Of a DNA stretch of 64,000 bases, positions 41,350-49,563 are shown one piece after another. Both the position numbers and the translations under genes were made by a program. Source of the stretch: WS-9 sp036274595 (GTDB taxonomy: Bacteria > Eisenbacteria > RBG-16-71-46 > SZUA-252). Every line of letters starts with the position of its first letter. The stretch's first letter is position 1. The DNA lies in assembly GCA_036274595.1 (NCBI GenBank), contig DASUFL010000082.1:31618-95617 (forward strand), given 5' to 3'. Below the pieces are notes generated by a model. It saw only the letters and a program-made list of their open reading frames with translations. It was not told the origin of the DNA and did no database searches.

Positions 41350-44235
41350 ATGAGTCCAATGCAGTCGAAGCATCGCGCACACTGGCGCGCCCCCCTGGCC
41401 GTGCTCGCTCTCATCGCCCTCGCTCTCGCGCCGGCGGTGGCTTCGGCCGGGGTCAAGCCGCCGCAGGTCACCTTGAACTATGAGAAGTACACCCTTCCGA
41501 ACGGACTCGACGTCATCCTCTACGAAGATCACAAGCTCCCGCTCGTGGCGGTGAACACCTGGTATCACGTCGGCCCCGCCAACGAGCTGCCCGGCCGGAC
41601 CGGCTTCGCCCACCTGTTCGAGCACATGATGTTCCAGTCCTCCGGGCACGTCGGCGAGGATCAGATCTGGAAGTATCTCGAGAGCGCCGGCGCCTCCTTC
41701 ATCAATGGGACGACCGACTTCGATCGCACCAACTACATGGAGGACATCCCCTCCAACCAGCTCGAGACCGCGCTCTGGCTCGAGAGCGATCGGATGGGCT
41801 ACCTCCTCGACACGGTGACCGGGCCCTCGCTCGCGAACCAGCAGGATGTCGTGCGGAACGAGCGCCGGCAGAGCATCGAGAACGCCCCCTACCAGATCGT
41901 CGAGGAAGAGATGTGGCACATGATCTTCCCGAAGGGGCACCCCTACTACGCGTGGGTGATCGGATCCCACGAGGACGTCCAGGCGGCGAAGCTCGATGAT
42001 GTGAAGGCGTTCTTCCGGAGCTACTACGCGCCGAACAACGCGAGCCTCGTGATCGCGGGCGACATCCACAAGGCGAAGGTGAAGGCGCTGGTCGAGAAGT
42101 ACTACGGCTCGATCCCGCGGGGCGAGCCGGTGCCGGCCATCACCGCCACGACGCCGCCGATCACGGCCGAGCGCCGCGCGACGGTCACCGACAAGATCAC
42201 GCTGCCTCGGGTCTACATGGCGTGGCTCACGGCCCCGATCCTGAAGCCTGGCGACGCCGAGGCCGGAGTCGCCGCGGACATTCTCGGCGGCGGCAAGGCC
42301 AGCCGTCTCTACAAGAGCCTCGTCTACTCGAAGCGGATCTGCCAGGACGTCTCCGTTCAGCAGCAGTCGTACGCCTTGGGATCGGTGTTCCAGATCTCGG
42401 CCACCGTCAAGCCGGGCCACACGCCGGACGAGGTGGAGAAGGCGATCAACGAGGAGCTCGCCGCGTTCATCCAGAACGGCCCGACCGACGCCGAGGTCGC
42501 GGCCACGCAGAATGCGCTCTATTCCAACATCGTGACGAGCCTCGAGAACCTGGGCGGCTTCTCCGGCATTGCCGACCGGATGAACTCGTACAACCAGCAC
42601 GTCAAGGATCCGGGCTATCTGGCCAAGGATCTCGCGCGGTTCGAGGCGGTGACGCCCGCCGCGGTGAAGCAGTTCGCGGCGCAGAGCCTCCGGAACGACG
42701 CGCGCGTCGTGGTCTACGCGGTGCCGGGCGACAAGAAGCTCCCGCCCGACCCGCCGGCCCCTCCGCCGCCGGCGAAGGATGTGGCGAAGGTCGAGTCGAA
42801 GGAGCCGTGGCGGAACACGCCGCCGGCGGCCGCGGCCGAGATCCAGGCCAAGCTCCCGACGCCGAAGAGGCTCGCGCTTCCGAACGGGCTCACGGTCTAC
42901 ATGGTCGAGTCGCACCGTTTCCCGCTCGTGTCGGCGAACCTGGTGCTCCGCTCGGGCGGCGCCGCGGATCCAGCCGACCTTCCGGGCCTCGCGGGCTACA
43001 CGTCCGCCATGCTCGACGAAGGAACGACGAAGCGTGACGCGCTCGCGCTCGCGGATCAGACCCACGCGCTGGGCGCCTCCCTCGTGACGGGGAGCCAGCC
43101 GGACGGCTCGAGCGCCGGCGTCCGGTCGCTCAAGCAGAACGCGGCGGCGGCGATCGACATCCTCTCCGACATCACGCTCCACCCCTCGTTCCCCGATCAG
43201 GAGGTCGAGCGGATCCGGAACGACCGGCTCACGACGCTGATGCAGCAGCGCGATCAGCCCTGGCCGACCGGGATCCGGGTCATGAACGCCTGCCTGTTCG
43301 GACCGACGCATCCCTACGGCCATACGCAGATCGGCACGCAGGCCTCGATCGAGAAGGTGAAGCGCGAGGATCTCGTCAAGTTCTACGAGTCGACCTACAG
43401 CCCCAAGGACGCCGCCCTGATCCTGGTCGGCGATCTGACCGAGGCCGAGGCGAAAAAGCTCGCGACGGACGCCTTCGGCGCGTGGAAGGGAGCGGCGGCG
43501 CCGGCGCCGGTTCCTCCAACAGGGACCACGGCCAGCTCGCGCATCGTGATCGTGGACAAGCCGGGCTCGGTCCAGACCGTGGTCCTCGCGGGCCAGCTCG
43601 GCGTCAAGCGCTCGGATCCCGACTACGAGAAGCTCGACCTCATGAACACCGTTCTCGGCGGTCTCTTCTCGAGCCGCATCAACCTGAATCTTCGCGAGGA
43701 CAAGGGGTACAGCTACGGCGCCTTCTCCTTCGTGGGACAGAACCGGGGCGTGGGCAGCTTCATCGCGGGCGCTTCGGTCCGCGCGGACGTGACCGGCCCC
43801 TCGGTGACGGAGGTCCTCAAGGAAGTGACGAAGCTCCGGGATGCCGGCGTGACGGCGGACGAGCTCCGGATGGCGAAGGAGTCGACGACCCGATCGCTGC
43901 CGGCCAACTTCGAGACCACGTTCTCCACGGCCGGGACGATCGCGGGCATCTATCTCTACGACCTGCCCCTGGACTACTACCAGACCCTTCCGTCGCGGCT
44001 CGCTTCGATCACGACGAACGACGTGGCCGCGGTCGCGAAGAAGCACCTGATTCCGGAGCGGATGGTGGTGGTCACGGTCGGCGACAGGAGCAAGATCGAG
44101 CCACAGCTGACGAAGCTCAACATCGGCACAGTGGCGTATCGCGACCCGGACGGCAAGGTGATCAGCGGAACCACGGGGAGCGCGGCTCCCGGCGGGGGGT
44201 CCCCCGGAACGGGCTCAGCTCCTTCGAACAATTAA
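41350..44235 (+). CDS. M16 family zinc metallopeptidase (pitrilysin-like, fused two-half form)
   Basis: A 961-aa exported protein with a signal peptide (LAVLALIALALAPAVASA). The N-terminal half carries the inverted zinc motif HLFEH in GFAHLFEHMMFQ, with the downstream Glu in the NERRQSIENAPYQ region. A proline-rich linker (PPDPPAPPPPAK, residue ~460) leads to a second M16 half lacking HxxEH, as in fused processing-peptidase-like enzymes. It probably degrades peptides in the periplasm. AAAGGAG lies 8 bases before ATG 41350. The C-terminus is Gly/Ser-rich. A strong terminator follows. Confidence 0.93.
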   Translation: MSPMQSKHRAHWRAPLAVLALIALALAPAVASAGVKPPQVTLNYEKYTLPNGLDVILYEDHKLPLVAVNTWYHVGPANELPGRTGFAHLFEHMMFQSSGHVGEDQIWKYLESAGASFINGTTDFDRTNYMEDIPSNQLETALWLESDRMGYLLDTVTGPSLANQQDVVRNERRQSIENAPYQIVEEEMWHMIFPKGHPYYAWVIGSHEDVQAAKLDDVKAFFRSYYAPNNASLVIAGDIHKAKVKALVEKYYGSIPRGEPVPAITATTPPITAERRATVTDKITLPRVYMAWLTAPILKPGDAEAGVAADILGGGKASRLYKSLVYSKRICQDVSVQQQSYALGSVFQISATVKPGHTPDEVEKAINEELAAFIQNGPTDAEVAATQNALYSNIVTSLENLGGFSGIADRMNSYNQHVKDPGYLAKDLARFEAVTPAAVKQFAAQSLRNDARVVVYAVPGDKKLPPDPPAPPPPAKDVAKVESKEPWRNTPPAAAAEIQAKLPTPKRLALPNGLTVYMVESHRFPLVSANLVLRSGGAADPADLPGLAGYTSAMLDEGTTKRDALALADQTHALGASLVTGSQPDGSSAGVRSLKQNAAAAIDILSDITLHPSFPDQEVERIRNDRLTTLMQQRDQPWPTGIRVMNACLFGPTHPYGHTQIGTQASIEKVKREDLVKFYESTYSPKDAALILVGDLTEAEAKKLATDAFGAWKGAAAPAPVPPTGTTASSRIVIVDKPGSVQTVVLAGQLGVKRSDPDYEKLDLMNTVLGGLFSSRINLNLREDKGYSYGAFSFVGQNRGVGSFIAGASVRADVTGPSVTEVLKEVTKLRDAGVTADELRMAKESTTRSLPANFETTFSTAGTIAGIYLYDLPLDYYQTLPSRLASITTNDVAAVAKKHLIPERMVVVTVGDRSKIEPQLTKLNIGTVAYRDPDGKVISGTTGSAAPGGGSPGTGSAPSNN

Positions 44236-44289
44236 ATGTCTTAACAGTCGATCCGAACCGGCGGACCAGGCCGGTTCGAAATGTAAGAA

Positions 44290-44327
44290 CGGGGTCGGAT
44301 CTTCGGATCCGACCCCGATTTCTTTTT
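44290..44327 (+). terminator. Rho-independent terminator with UUCG tetraloop
   Basis: A perfect 12-bp stem, CGGGGTCGGATC (44290-44301) with GATCCGACCCCG (44306-44317), is capped by TTCG and followed by ATTTCTTTTT. It ends the M16 peptidase transcript. Confidence 0.92.
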
Positions 44328-44384
44328 CGTCACAACACGAACTCGGACGCGAGCACGGTGTTCGCCAGGAAGGAGAATGCTCGT

Positions 44385-44915
44385 CTACGTCGCGTCCTCT
44401 CCCGCCATCGTACCCGACGGGAGCGTGACGCCGCCGCGACGAGCCAGAAAGTCCTCGACGAGGAGGAGCCCGCCTTCCCCGGCGCGTCGAACGATGCTGA
44501 GGAGAGTCTCCATGCTGGCCACCTCTTCGAGCTGCTCGTTGACGAACCACTGGAGGAAGTTCCGCGTGAGGTGATCCTTGTCCGTGATCGCCAGGTCCAC
44601 GAGATCGTTGATCTGCCTGGTCACGGTGAGCTCCCACTCCAGGGAGAGCTTCACCGCTTCCTCGGCCGTCTTGAAGTCGGCCCTCGGACCAGGGACCGCC
44701 GGAATCTTTGCGCGGCCCCCCGCGTCGACCAGGAAGTTGACGAACCGCATCGCGTGCTGGCGCTCTTCCATCGCTTGCTTGTAGAAGTGCGCCGAAAGTC
44801 CCGGCAGGTTCTCGCTGCCGAAGTGGGCTCCAATGGATACGTACTGCAGAAACGCTCCGAATTCGTTTCCGATCTGGGTGTTGATGGCCGCGGCCATGCG
44901 CTCGCTGATCAGCAT
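44385..44915 (-). CDS. Ferritin (FtnA-like, non-heme)
   Basis: A 176-aa four-helix ferritin. Ferroxidase-centre residues are visible: E18 (INTQIGNEFGAF), E51 and H54 (QAMEERQHAMRF), a Glu near residue 95 (LEWELTVT), and the Gln/Glu of FVNEQLEEVASM. It should oxidise and store iron in a cytoplasmic 24-mer and limit Fenton chemistry. ATG 44915 begins the helix A region (LISERMAAAIN). There is an additional C-terminal tail of ~15 residues. It is transcribed away from the Hsp20 operon. Confidence 0.93.
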   Translation of the reverse strand: MLISERMAAAINTQIGNEFGAFLQYVSIGAHFGSENLPGLSAHFYKQAMEERQHAMRFVNFLVDAGGRAKIPAVPGPRADFKTAEEAVKLSLEWELTVTRQINDLVDLAITDKDHLTRNFLQWFVNEQLEEVASMETLLSIVRRAGEGGLLLVEDFLARRGGVTLPSGTMAGEDAT

Positions 44916-45300
44916 TCGCTCTCTCTCCGGTGTCGGTCCCACGCGACGGCATCCGGTGCCGGATCCCCCGCGACTCGCTCTCGATGAAGGCGGACAAGTT
45001 CTGACCCAGACCTTCGCCGAAGTCAAGTACCGCTCCTCGCGCCGTTGCAACAGTCACAATGTACAAGCCCGATCGGTACATGATGTAACTCTTCCCACGC
45101 GATTCATCGCGCGCAGCGACTCAATAGGTTTTATAGACGCGCGCGAGCGCGTGATGGGATCACGACCTGCGGGTGAGGTACGCGAGTTGCGTTCTCATTG
45201 CCCTTCTTGGCCTGTCGATTGCTGCCCTAGTTCCCTGTCGCCAACGAGGCGACTTGAACCGACATCCGCCACTTCGTACCGAGACTAGAGGAGCATCATC
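44916..45300. other. Divergent intergenic region between ferritin and Hsp20 operons
   Basis: There is no convincing gene in these 385 bases. They must hold both divergent promoters. An inverted repeat, ATGTAC (45059-45064) and GTACAT (45076-45081) with 11 bases between, could be an operator. CTTGAA at 45253-45258 resembles a sigma-32-type -35 before the heat-shock operon, but no matching CCCCAT-type -10 follows. Neither promoter is certain. Confidence 0.4.
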
Positions 45301-45531
45301 GTGACGACGGCCACCCACGAAGCCGATCTCATCGAGCCCCGCACGACGGCCGGCCCCATCGCGTCGGCAATCGCGGATGCCGCAGGCTCCGCGCTCGGAA
45401 CGGCGCCCGCATCGGAGTCGGAGCGCTCCAGTGAATTCGAAATCCAGATCGCGATCCAGGCGATTGCCTCCAGGATCCTCGGGTCCGCGCTCCTCGAGCG
45501 GGCGCAGGAGGTCGATCCCGTTGCCACGTAG
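45301..45531 (+). CDS. Small 76-aa protein upstream of Hsp20
   Basis: A 76-residue acidic, Ala/Ser-rich protein starting with GTG, with GAGGAG 7 bases upstream. A predicted amphipathic helix, EIQIAIQAIASRILGSALLE, occupies the C-terminal half. No cysteine, signal peptide or known domain. It lies 19 bases before the Hsp20 ATG in the same direction. Size and good ribosome site argue that it is real; its function is unknown. Confidence 0.55.
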   Translation: MTTATHEADLIEPRTTAGPIASAIADAAGSALGTAPASESERSSEFEIQIAIQAIASRILGSALLERAQEVDPVAT

Positions 45532-45550
45532 CCGTCAGGAGGGACAAGGG

Positions 45551-46090
45551 ATGAACGAAACCGAGAGCATCGACCACGCCATCGTACAGGTGGAGCGCCT
45601 CTATCGATCCTTGACCGGTCGCGAGGCGCCACCCATTCGGGAGAACCCCTACGCCACCATCCCGCCCGAGAAGGTCCCGGAAGAGCACGTGCAGGAGCAG
45701 GTCGACCGGCTGGTCGAGACCCTCACGGAGTTCTCGGGAGGCTCCGGCGCTCTCGACGGTTGGAAGCCGCCGATCTCGATGTGGGAAGGAAGGGGCGAGG
45801 TCTGGGTCAGCGTGGACCTCCCCGGCGTGACGCGCGATCAGGTCCGGGTCTCCGTGATCCGGGGCATGCTCGAGCTTCACGGCACGCGTCCGCCTCGCGC
45901 GGCCACGGAAGGATCGATGGAGCTCCGCTACACCGAGCAGATGTACGGGAAGTTCCGCCGCATGATTCCGCTCCCCTCCGGCCTGGCGCTCGACCAGCTC
46001 CAGGCGCAGATGCGAAGCGGCATCCTCGAGATCCGGGTGCCCCGCGCGACGGGCAGCACCCAGGATCTGACGTCCATTCACGTCGGATAA
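45551..46090 (+). CDS. Hsp20/alpha-crystallin family small heat-shock protein
   Basis: A 179-aa protein. The alpha-crystallin domain spans ~residues 75-172 (PPISMWEGRGEVWVSVDLPGVTRDQVRVSV, then FRRMIPLPSGLALDQLQAQMRSGILEIRVPR), with the conserved A-x-x-x-x-G-I-L type edge (MRSGILEIRVP). An unusual ~75-residue helical N-terminal region with Glu/Gln-rich sequence precedes it. The usual C-terminal IxI motif is weak. It is an ATP-independent holdase. AGGAGGGA precedes the ATG. It stands between a small ORF and the repeat protein gene. Confidence 0.9.
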   Translation: MNETESIDHAIVQVERLYRSLTGREAPPIRENPYATIPPEKVPEEHVQEQVDRLVETLTEFSGGSGALDGWKPPISMWEGRGEVWVSVDLPGVTRDQVRVSVIRGMLELHGTRPPRAATEGSMELRYTEQMYGKFRRMIPLPSGLALDQLQAQMRSGILEIRVPRATGSTQDLTSIHVG

Positions 46091-46200
46091 CAGAACCAGT
46101 TGCAGCTCGAACCGCCTCGACGGCCCGGTCCGCACGTAGGCGCTCAGCGGGGGTTCAGTCGCGACCGGGGGGTCCTACCACGATCAACCAGGAGGAGTTC

Positions 46201-46884
46201 ATGGAAGCCAAAGTCGACGTTCGCAAGCTTCAAGTTCTCAACGACCGTATCAATCAGACCATCGACGCGCTCAATCAGGTCCGTTTGTCCGTGCACGGAC
46301 TTGGCCACACGGGGGTGATGCCGCAGATGAATCCGCTTGCCCATCTCACGCAGGGGTTTGGAACTCAGGGATTCGGGACGCAGGGAATGGGCGGCCAGGG
46401 CATCGGCGGCCAGTTCGGCGGCCAGGGTTTCGGCCAGCCCGGCTTCGGAACGCAGGGGTTCGGTGGCGGATTCCCGCAGACGCCGTGGGCCCAGGGCATT
46501 GGCGGCCTCGGCCACACGAGCCCCTTCGCGCAGATCGATCCGCTCTCGCAGGGCAACCCGTTCCAGCAGGGCAACCCGCTCCAGCAGGGCAATCCGTTCC
46601 AGCAGGGCAACCCGCTCCAGCAGGGCAACCCGTTCCAGCAGGGCAATCCGCTCTCGCAGGTCAATCCCCAGTCGTATCTGACGCAAGGCCTTCAGCACTC
46701 GCCGTATTCGCAAGTGAATCCGTACGGGAACGTGCCGTGGCCCCAGAGCCCGTATGGCGCCCAGGGCATGCAGGGCATCGGTCGGCAGGGCTACGTCCAG
46801 GACATCGTGGACCAGAAGCTGGCCGAGATCCGCGCATCCGATCCGTACCGGATCTCGCAGACCTTCCCGTTCGCCGCGATGTAA
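46201..46884 (+). CDS. Low-complexity Gln/Gly/Asn/Pro repeat protein
   Basis: A 227-aa protein. Residues 1-35 are a charged amphipathic helix (VDVRKLQVLNDRINQTIDAL). Residues ~45-105 are Gly/Gln/Phe-rich (GFGTQGFGTQGMGGQG). Six hexapeptide repeats QGNPFQ/QGNPLQ occupy residues 117-152. The C-terminus ends in a helix (QDIVDQKLAEIRASD). This is prion-like or condensate-like composition. AGGAGGAG lies just before ATG 46201. It is 110 bases after the Hsp20 gene and is followed by a terminator, so it belongs to that operon. No family is recognised. Confidence 0.75.
   Translation: MEAKVDVRKLQVLNDRINQTIDALNQVRLSVHGLGHTGVMPQMNPLAHLTQGFGTQGFGTQGMGGQGIGGQFGGQGFGQPGFGTQGFGGGFPQTPWAQGIGGLGHTSPFAQIDPLSQGNPFQQGNPLQQGNPFQQGNPLQQGNPFQQGNPLSQVNPQSYLTQGLQHSPYSQVNPYGNVPWPQSPYGAQGMQGIGRQGYVQDIVDQKLAEIRASDPYRISQTFPFAAM
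46549..46656 (+). repeat. Six 18-bp tandem repeats coding QGNP(F/L)(Q/S)
   Basis: Six head-to-tail 18-bp units, the first being CAGGGCAACCCGTTCCAG. They differ only at a few positions (AAC/AAT, TTC/CTC, and the last unit ends CTCTCG). Unit length keeps the reading frame, so copy number could vary by slippage without frameshift. Confidence 0.9.
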
Positions 46885-46909
46885 TTCGCAGTCAGCCGCA
46901 GGAGCACGA

Positions 46910-46947
46910 GCCGAGGCGGGCTTCGACCCGCCTCGGCTTCGCGTTTT
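46910..46947 (+). terminator. Rho-independent terminator after the repeat-protein gene
   Basis: GCCGAGGCGGG (46910-46920) pairs with CCCGCCTCGGC (46927-46937) over a 6-base loop, then TTCGCGTTTTC. It separates convergent genes; the T-run supports the plus direction. Confidence 0.8.
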
Positions 46948-48924
46948 CTAGAGGAACTCCAGGTCCCCGAAGACGAGCCCCGCCGCCTGGTCCAGGTCGG
47001 GCACGTAGCGCACGATCTCGTCGCTGATGGCGTGCGGCACGATCGTGCTCCGCTCGAGCATCGGACGGTTGCCGCTCGGGACCAGGATCATCCTCAGATT
47101 TCGGTGATAGGCGCCGTCCACCTTGTAGTCCAAGTCCCCCACCAGCCGGACGGTGAGCACGTCGTGCGCATCCGTGACCACGACGCCCGTGGAAGCGACG
47201 TCCTGCGGTACCGGCCGCTGGAGGAAGACCGACAGAAAGGCCAATGCCGTCGGCAAGCCCGCCGAGATACCCCCTGACGGCTCGTCCTCCTTGGTCACCT
47301 TGTATCCGTAGTTGTAGTCGAGGATGTCGCGGGTCGCGTGGGGGAACTTGGCCTGCGCGTACTCCCGCGTCGCGAGGAACGTGTTGCGCACGTTCGTCCG
47401 CATCTCCTCGGTCACGTTCCCGAGGATGTCGTCGCGGCGGAGCGCCCCTCCCTGCCCGGGCGACGCGAGCTCGCGCGTGGCCCACACCTCGTGGACCAGT
47501 CCATGGATCGTGCCCGCGAACCGGTACGTGGCCGCGGACAGGACCCGGCCGATCGCGCGGGCACGCTCCCTCGACGACCGCTCCAGACTCTCGGCCCGCT
47601 CCTCGAATCGCCGCTGCTGCGCGGTCTCCCCACCGTGCTGGAGCGCGAGGAGCGTCGCGAGCCGCCTCCAGATCCGGTAGTCGTTCGGCGACACGTGAAC
47701 CGCGGCCTCGAGCGCTTCGAGCACGGTGGGAACGATCGACTTCATCTTGAGCAGGTCTGCCACCTTGGGCGAGGGCGTCTCGGCCTCCCGGTCGAGGAGC
47801 CACCCGATCACGTAGAGGTTGGTCGGGTCCTGCTCGAGGGCACGCGCGTAGAGGTCGATCGCGCGCTCCCGCCCCGTGTGCGTCCCCGAGAGCGCCTCGA
47901 GGTTGGCCCAGTACTTGAGGTCGAGGAGGTCCTCGCCGCGGGAGAAGGTGCGCTTCGCGGTCGCGAGATCGCCTCGGATCGCGGCCCCAAGCGCGGCCTC
48001 GCGCTCCGGCACGCCGGGCGGGAGCACCGAGTCTGAAAAGTGGATCGCGCGGAGGCGCTCGATCGGCAGGAACCGACGGGACGCCACCTCGACCACCTCG
48101 CGGAAATCCGCGCGATGCATCCTTCGCCGGTATGCGTTCAGGTGGCGGCGCTCGTACTCGACCGCCGCCTCCCGATCTCCCAGGCGCCGATAGAGGAGCG
48201 CCAGCCGCCCGAGCACGTGCGGATCTCCATGATTTTTCTCGAGATACTTCCCGATGTTCACAGCCGACTCGAGCCTCTCCCGGCTCCCCGTGCGCTCGTA
48301 GAGCGCGACCAGCGCGAGGAGGCGGTCGATGTCGGTCTCGTACCCGCGCTCCAGGCCCAGCCGCTCCAGGATCTGGATGGAGACTTCGAAATCCCCGATC
48401 AGCTCGTAGATCCATGCCTCGGCGAGCACGGCCAGCTTGTAGACCTCGGGATCGCGATCGCGGTACCGCGTCGCCACGGTGCGGCAGATCGTGCTGGCCT
48501 CGTTGGGGTGGCGGGCCACGTACTGGCGAAATGCTTCTTCCAGAGCCAGATACGCCGTTGGCTTCTGAACGAGCTGGAACTGCCCCATGGCGAGGAATTC
48601 CCCCGCGCCTTGGGTGGGATCCTGAGCCAGGTGGAGCATCGACTCGAGGTGCATCCGGGCGCGCTCGCCCTGGCCCAAGCGCTTCGACTGAAGCTGCGCC
48701 GTGCACGCGACCGCGAGCGAGAGCTGTCCCCGCATGTGCTTGAGCTTTCCGAAGAGGCTCAGGGCGTCGAGGTGCTCGGGGCTCTCGTCCAGGACCTGGG
48801 CCACTTCCATCTCGGCGAGCGTGAGGTCCCCGATCTCGATCAGGACCTCCGCGTAGCGGATGCGCTCGTCGTTGGGCGAGAGGTCGTCAGGAGTGGGCTG
48901 AGTTGTCGTATCTCGCGTGGCCAC
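46948..48924 (-). CDS. TPR protein with C-terminal Lon-type Ser/Lys protease domain, no AAA+ ATPase
   Basis: A 658-aa protein. Residues ~20-450 are TPR-like helical repeats. Residues ~465-655 match the proteolytic domain of Lon (S16): DDILGNVTEEMRTNV aligns with the Lon helix before the active site, SGGISAGLPTALAF places S554 where Lon has its catalytic Ser (GPSAG), and GDLDYKVDGAYHR places K601 at the catalytic Lys (GGLKEK). The 47-residue spacing is close to that of E. coli Lon (43). The AAA+ ATPase and Lon N-domain are missing. GTG start; a TATCCT -10 lies 6 bases before it, so the mRNA may be leaderless. Confidence 0.78.
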   Translation of the reverse strand: MATRDTTTQPTPDDLSPNDERIRYAEVLIEIGDLTLAEMEVAQVLDESPEHLDALSLFGKLKHMRGQLSLAVACTAQLQSKRLGQGERARMHLESMLHLAQDPTQGAGEFLAMGQFQLVQKPTAYLALEEAFRQYVARHPNEASTICRTVATRYRDRDPEVYKLAVLAEAWIYELIGDFEVSIQILERLGLERGYETDIDRLLALVALYERTGSRERLESAVNIGKYLEKNHGDPHVLGRLALLYRRLGDREAAVEYERRHLNAYRRRMHRADFREVVEVASRRFLPIERLRAIHFSDSVLPPGVPEREAALGAAIRGDLATAKRTFSRGEDLLDLKYWANLEALSGTHTGRERAIDLYARALEQDPTNLYVIGWLLDREAETPSPKVADLLKMKSIVPTVLEALEAAVHVSPNDYRIWRRLATLLALQHGGETAQQRRFEERAESLERSSRERARAIGRVLSAATYRFAGTIHGLVHEVWATRELASPGQGGALRRDDILGNVTEEMRTNVRNTFLATREYAQAKFPHATRDILDYNYGYKVTKEDEPSGGISAGLPTALAFLSVFLQRPVPQDVASTGVVVTDAHDVLTVRLVGDLDYKVDGAYHRNLRMILVPSGNRPMLERSTIVPHAISDEIVRYVPDLDQAAGLVFGDLEFL

Positions 48925-48930
48925 GATTCA

Positions 48931-48936
48931 AGGATA
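48931..48936 (-). promoter_or_regulatory. -10 element 6 bases before a GTG start (possible leaderless mRNA)
   Basis: Reading leftward, TATCCT is followed by 6 bases and the GTG of the TPR-Lon gene. No ribosome-binding site is present. It pairs with an oppositely oriented TACAGT at 48977-48982. Confidence 0.4.
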
Positions 48937-48976
48937 CCCCAGGGCCCGGGCGTTCCCCTCCCTGGCCGGCACGGGG

Positions 48977-48982
48977 TACAGT
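48977..48982 (+). promoter_or_regulatory. -10 element 6 bases before an ATG (possible leaderless mRNA)
   Basis: TACAGT is followed by 6 bases and the ATG at 48989, with no Shine-Dalgarno of suitable spacing. Confidence 0.4.
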
Positions 48983-48988
48983 GGGTGG

Positions 48989-49492
48989 ATGCACCGACCG
49001 AAGAAGCGCACGAAGCGGTGGCTCTGGGTCATGATCTCGGCGCTCGTCGTGGCCGCGGTCGCGTACGGAGTCGTTCGTACCATGGGGTCGAAGCCCAAGA
49101 AGCAGGAACCGGACCGCTCCCCCGCCCTGCAGCAGCTGGATCGATCGATCGATCATGTCGCGGCGATTTTGACGGGGGCGCTTCAAGTTCGCGACCGGAT
49201 GCGGGCGGGCCCGGCCGGCGCGACCCAGGCGCGGGCGGAGCTCGATAGCTTGAGGCAGGATCTCGAGCGGGTGGCGGCGGTAGCCCAGCAGGCAGAGACC
49301 GAGCCCAGCCTCGTTCAAGCCACCGAGCGCGTCTCGCGCTTCGCGGCCAACGCGGCAAGGCAGGTCGGCGCCCTCGCATCCGATGCCCCGGCGGATTCCC
49401 TCGAACGGACCGAGGCAAGGCTCAGGGCCATGCTCACCGCGGCCGGCAGGCTCCGCGCGTCCGTTGCCCCCAGACCTGGAAATCCTAGCTGA
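48989..49492 (+). CDS. Single-pass membrane-anchored coiled-coil protein
   Basis: A 167-aa protein: basic N-terminus (HRPKKRTKRW), one transmembrane helix (WVMISALVVAAVAYGVV), then a helical, heptad-like extracytoplasmic region (QQLDRSIDHVAAILTGAL; ARAELDSLRQDLERVAAVA). No enzymatic motif. It is divergent from the TPR-Lon gene with only 64 bases between the start codons, so the two may be co-regulated. Function unknown. Confidence 0.65.
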   Translation: MHRPKKRTKRWLWVMISALVVAAVAYGVVRTMGSKPKKQEPDRSPALQQLDRSIDHVAAILTGALQVRDRMRAGPAGATQARAELDSLRQDLERVAAVAQQAETEPSLVQATERVSRFAANAARQVGALASDAPADSLERTEARLRAMLTAAGRLRASVAPRPGNPS

Positions 49493-49563
49493 CTCTCCAG
49501 TCTTTGTAGGTCTACGCTCGTAGAGGCGAGTCCTCGAAGCTCCAGGCCCCATCGAGCCCTGCC

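Noticed and set aside
45253..45282. Sigma-32-type promoter before the Hsp20 operon
   Set aside because: CTTGAA is present, but no CCCCAT-like -10 at 13-14 bases; too weak to list as a promoter.
46549..46656. Possible CRISPR or direct-repeat array
   Set aside because: The 18-bp units are contiguous without spacers and encode protein repeats in frame.
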